The notes under the pieces: model-generated
Seen by the model: the letters and a program-made list of their open reading frames with translations, nothing else
Databases searched by the model: none
Told to the model about the DNA's origin: nothing
Position numbers and translations under genes: made by a program
Part shown: positions 62,346 through 64,000 of the stretch, piece after piece
Layout: every line of letters starts with the position of its first letter
Numbering within the stretch: position 1 is the first letter of the stretch
Source: Solanum dulcamara
Lineage: Eukaryota; Streptophyta; Magnoliopsida; Solanales; Solanaceae
Assembly: GCF_947179165.1 (NCBI RefSeq)
Contig: NC_077239.1
Coordinates: 66,315,134 to 66,379,133 of the forward strand
Direction: 5' to 3'
DNA length: 64,000 nucleotides

Positions 62346-63550
62346 ACATCAAAACATGTGTTTGTCACAACTAGATGATTAAATTTAAAATTAAAAACAC
62401 CTATGCAACCATTCAAATCTTAAAAATTGAAATCCAATTACATAAATTAAATTGTTATCATTTGAATATAACGATACACTAAATAAACCTAAAAAAAATC
62501 TTCACTTTTTACATTGACTCACAAAAAAGCCTAAAACGATACACTAATAAACCACTAAAATACCAAAAAAATATAAATGGCATACTAATTTTTCACTGAC
62601 ACACAAAAATAACACAAAGTTGTATTCTCATTATAATCTAAAAATACACATGTTTTCATCGACACAAAAAATCTTTGACAAACTTAAAACCTAATTTTAA
62701 TCAACAAAATCACCCAAATCTGATATCAAATAATAAAAAAATATTAAATTTGAAATGCATCGACACAAAATAATGAAATCACTCATTCATGCCATTAAAT
62801 TTTTTAAAAAAATACAAATAAACAACAAAAATACCATAGATTAAAAGATTTTTTTTTTGTATAAAACCTAAATATAATTTTAAAAAAACTAAATAACGAC
62901 ATCAAAACGAGAGCCATCTTCATCCCTGTTGAATTAGAATTGAACAGAGTTAGTTTCCATGTTGAATTTTGAGAATCGGAAAAAAAAAGAAATATATCAT
63001 GCGTAAAAAATCGGATTAGAATGTAATTTGGAGATAATTTGGAGATAATCGGATTAGAGATATATCACTTCAACTAATTTGGAGATAATTATGAGATTAT
63101 AATGTACATTCAGTTCCAGATCTTTTAATTAAGGAATTAATGTCTGTCATTATTATGGGTAAGTTATTAAAATATTTTTTTTCTTTATTTGTTGTAGGCC
63201 CACGTTTTTAATTATTTGTTATATTATGTAAGTTTTCTACTGTTATCTACTCAAATCTAGAAAGTCCTGTCATCATTAGTAACAACTAACAAGTAATCTA
63301 CAATTTGCCATTTAGTCAATTTTCTCTTTTAAAGCTAGTTTGCTAGTTAAAGAACATTGTTTAGCTATAGTTCTTGAGAGAATATTTAAACATTTTTAGC
63401 AAAAACATATTCACCATAAAAGTGGTTGGAGACTGTGACACTTGTCGATTCAATAGTAGTGCTTGTCCTAGTGAATTCTACCAGTCCACTGGACCAGTCA
63501 AACAATTATTTTAGAAAAATTACTTGATTGAGTGCTTTTTAAAAAATAAT
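62346..63550. other. AT-rich DNA, nothing recognised
   Basis: Very AT-rich with A runs and a short direct repeat (aatttggagataat, three times near 63031-63080). No gene or element ends were fixed. Confidence 0.5.
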
Positions 63551-63554
63551 TATT

Positions 63555-63895
63555 AATTTTAGCGATATTTTTTATTTATTACCATTTATAGCAATATATA
63601 GCAATATTATGATAAATCTACACTTGTATTAAAAGTGAATTATGCATACAATATAAATGTATTATAAGTGTTTTAAAATATATATTATGTTTGTGTAGTA
63701 AGAAACTAACATAATGTATTATAAGTCTATTAAAATATGTGATAAATGTATTATCCATCTATAAAACTTGTATTATATATGTTTTATAAATAGTTCTCTG
63801 CAATATGTATTAAAACTGTATTATAAATGTATTATAAATATTCAGTGAATTTTTTTTTTATTGCTATAGATGGTAAATATTTTCTTAATATTGTA
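63555..63895. mobile_element. MITE-like inverted repeat with GTATTATAA words inside
   Basis: attaccatttatagcaata near 63579 and, about 280 bp on, tattgctatagatggtaaat near 63859 are inverted copies of one another, with similarity continuing outward (gatatttttt / aatattaag). The inside is a run of tgtattataa(g/a)t and attaaaa words. No target duplication was fixed. Confidence 0.45.
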
Positions 63896-64000
63896 TATTT
63901 ATGTAAGTTTCCCATTACTTTTCTTGTTAGAAATCAATAAATTGGGTAAAGACCTACTAGCTTAGATAAATATCTAATGCATTCTCCGGAGAAGAGATTT

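Overview
The window is plant nuclear DNA made almost entirely of transposable elements. LTR retrotransposons with long LTRs (about 1.5-3.6 kb), initiator-Met tRNA primer sites and a chromodomain at the end of pol identify Ty3/gypsy chromoviruses (Tekay/Del-like). The AT-rich background, the F-box/LRR gene type and the LTR and MITE styles suggest a Solanaceae genome, probably Solanum or a close relative; this is inference. No intact host gene, tRNA, rRNA, organellar insert or CRISPR array was seen. I use letters A-H for the retroelement families or copies.

Left part (1-8210): a minus-strand D-family LTR, cut by the window edge, sits in the pol gene of an E-family element. The end of that pol (2526-3118) and its 3' LTR (3119-6141) follow, then about 2 kb of AT-rich intergenic DNA.

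Centre (8211-34631): the only host gene is an F-box/LRR pseudogene on the plus strand, broken into three pieces (8211-8777, 13913-14164, 33935-34631). The first break is a solo E-family LTR (8778-13912) that holds a solo D-family LTR (9946-12442, target duplication TATGG). The second break is a copia-like solo LTR, H (14165-33929, ATATT/ATATC). H holds the decayed gypsy element A (14934-31671, minus strand, GTAAT). The integrase of A holds a solo LTR, B (18298-30883, GAAAA). B holds a complete, very young gypsy element, C (18748-28364, GTAGG). H also holds a Tourist-like MITE and a 1-kb insertion flanked by a 10-bp repeat. C has an open 1520-codon gag-pol, primer site, polypurine tract and LTRs that differ at only three positions, so it may be autonomous.

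Right part (34632-57293): two related foldback MITEs, a decayed Ty1/copia pol on the minus strand, then a second nest. Element F (minus, pol deleted) has its 3' LTR interrupted by element E (plus, gag remnant only, 38941-53096), and E's 5' LTR is interrupted by element G (minus, 39651-43525, gag plus the start of pol, with an LTR that looks chimeric between the C and D types).

Right end (57294-64000): AT-rich intergenic DNA with a copia LTR fragment, a decayed Lys/Pro-rich reading frame beside arrays of a GGATACCAATTG-type word, and a small MITE-like inverted repeat.

Nothing here forms a working pathway. The most distinctive signals are the depth and legibility of the nest, the recency of C, and arrays of short inverted-repeat words in U3 that differ between LTR families.
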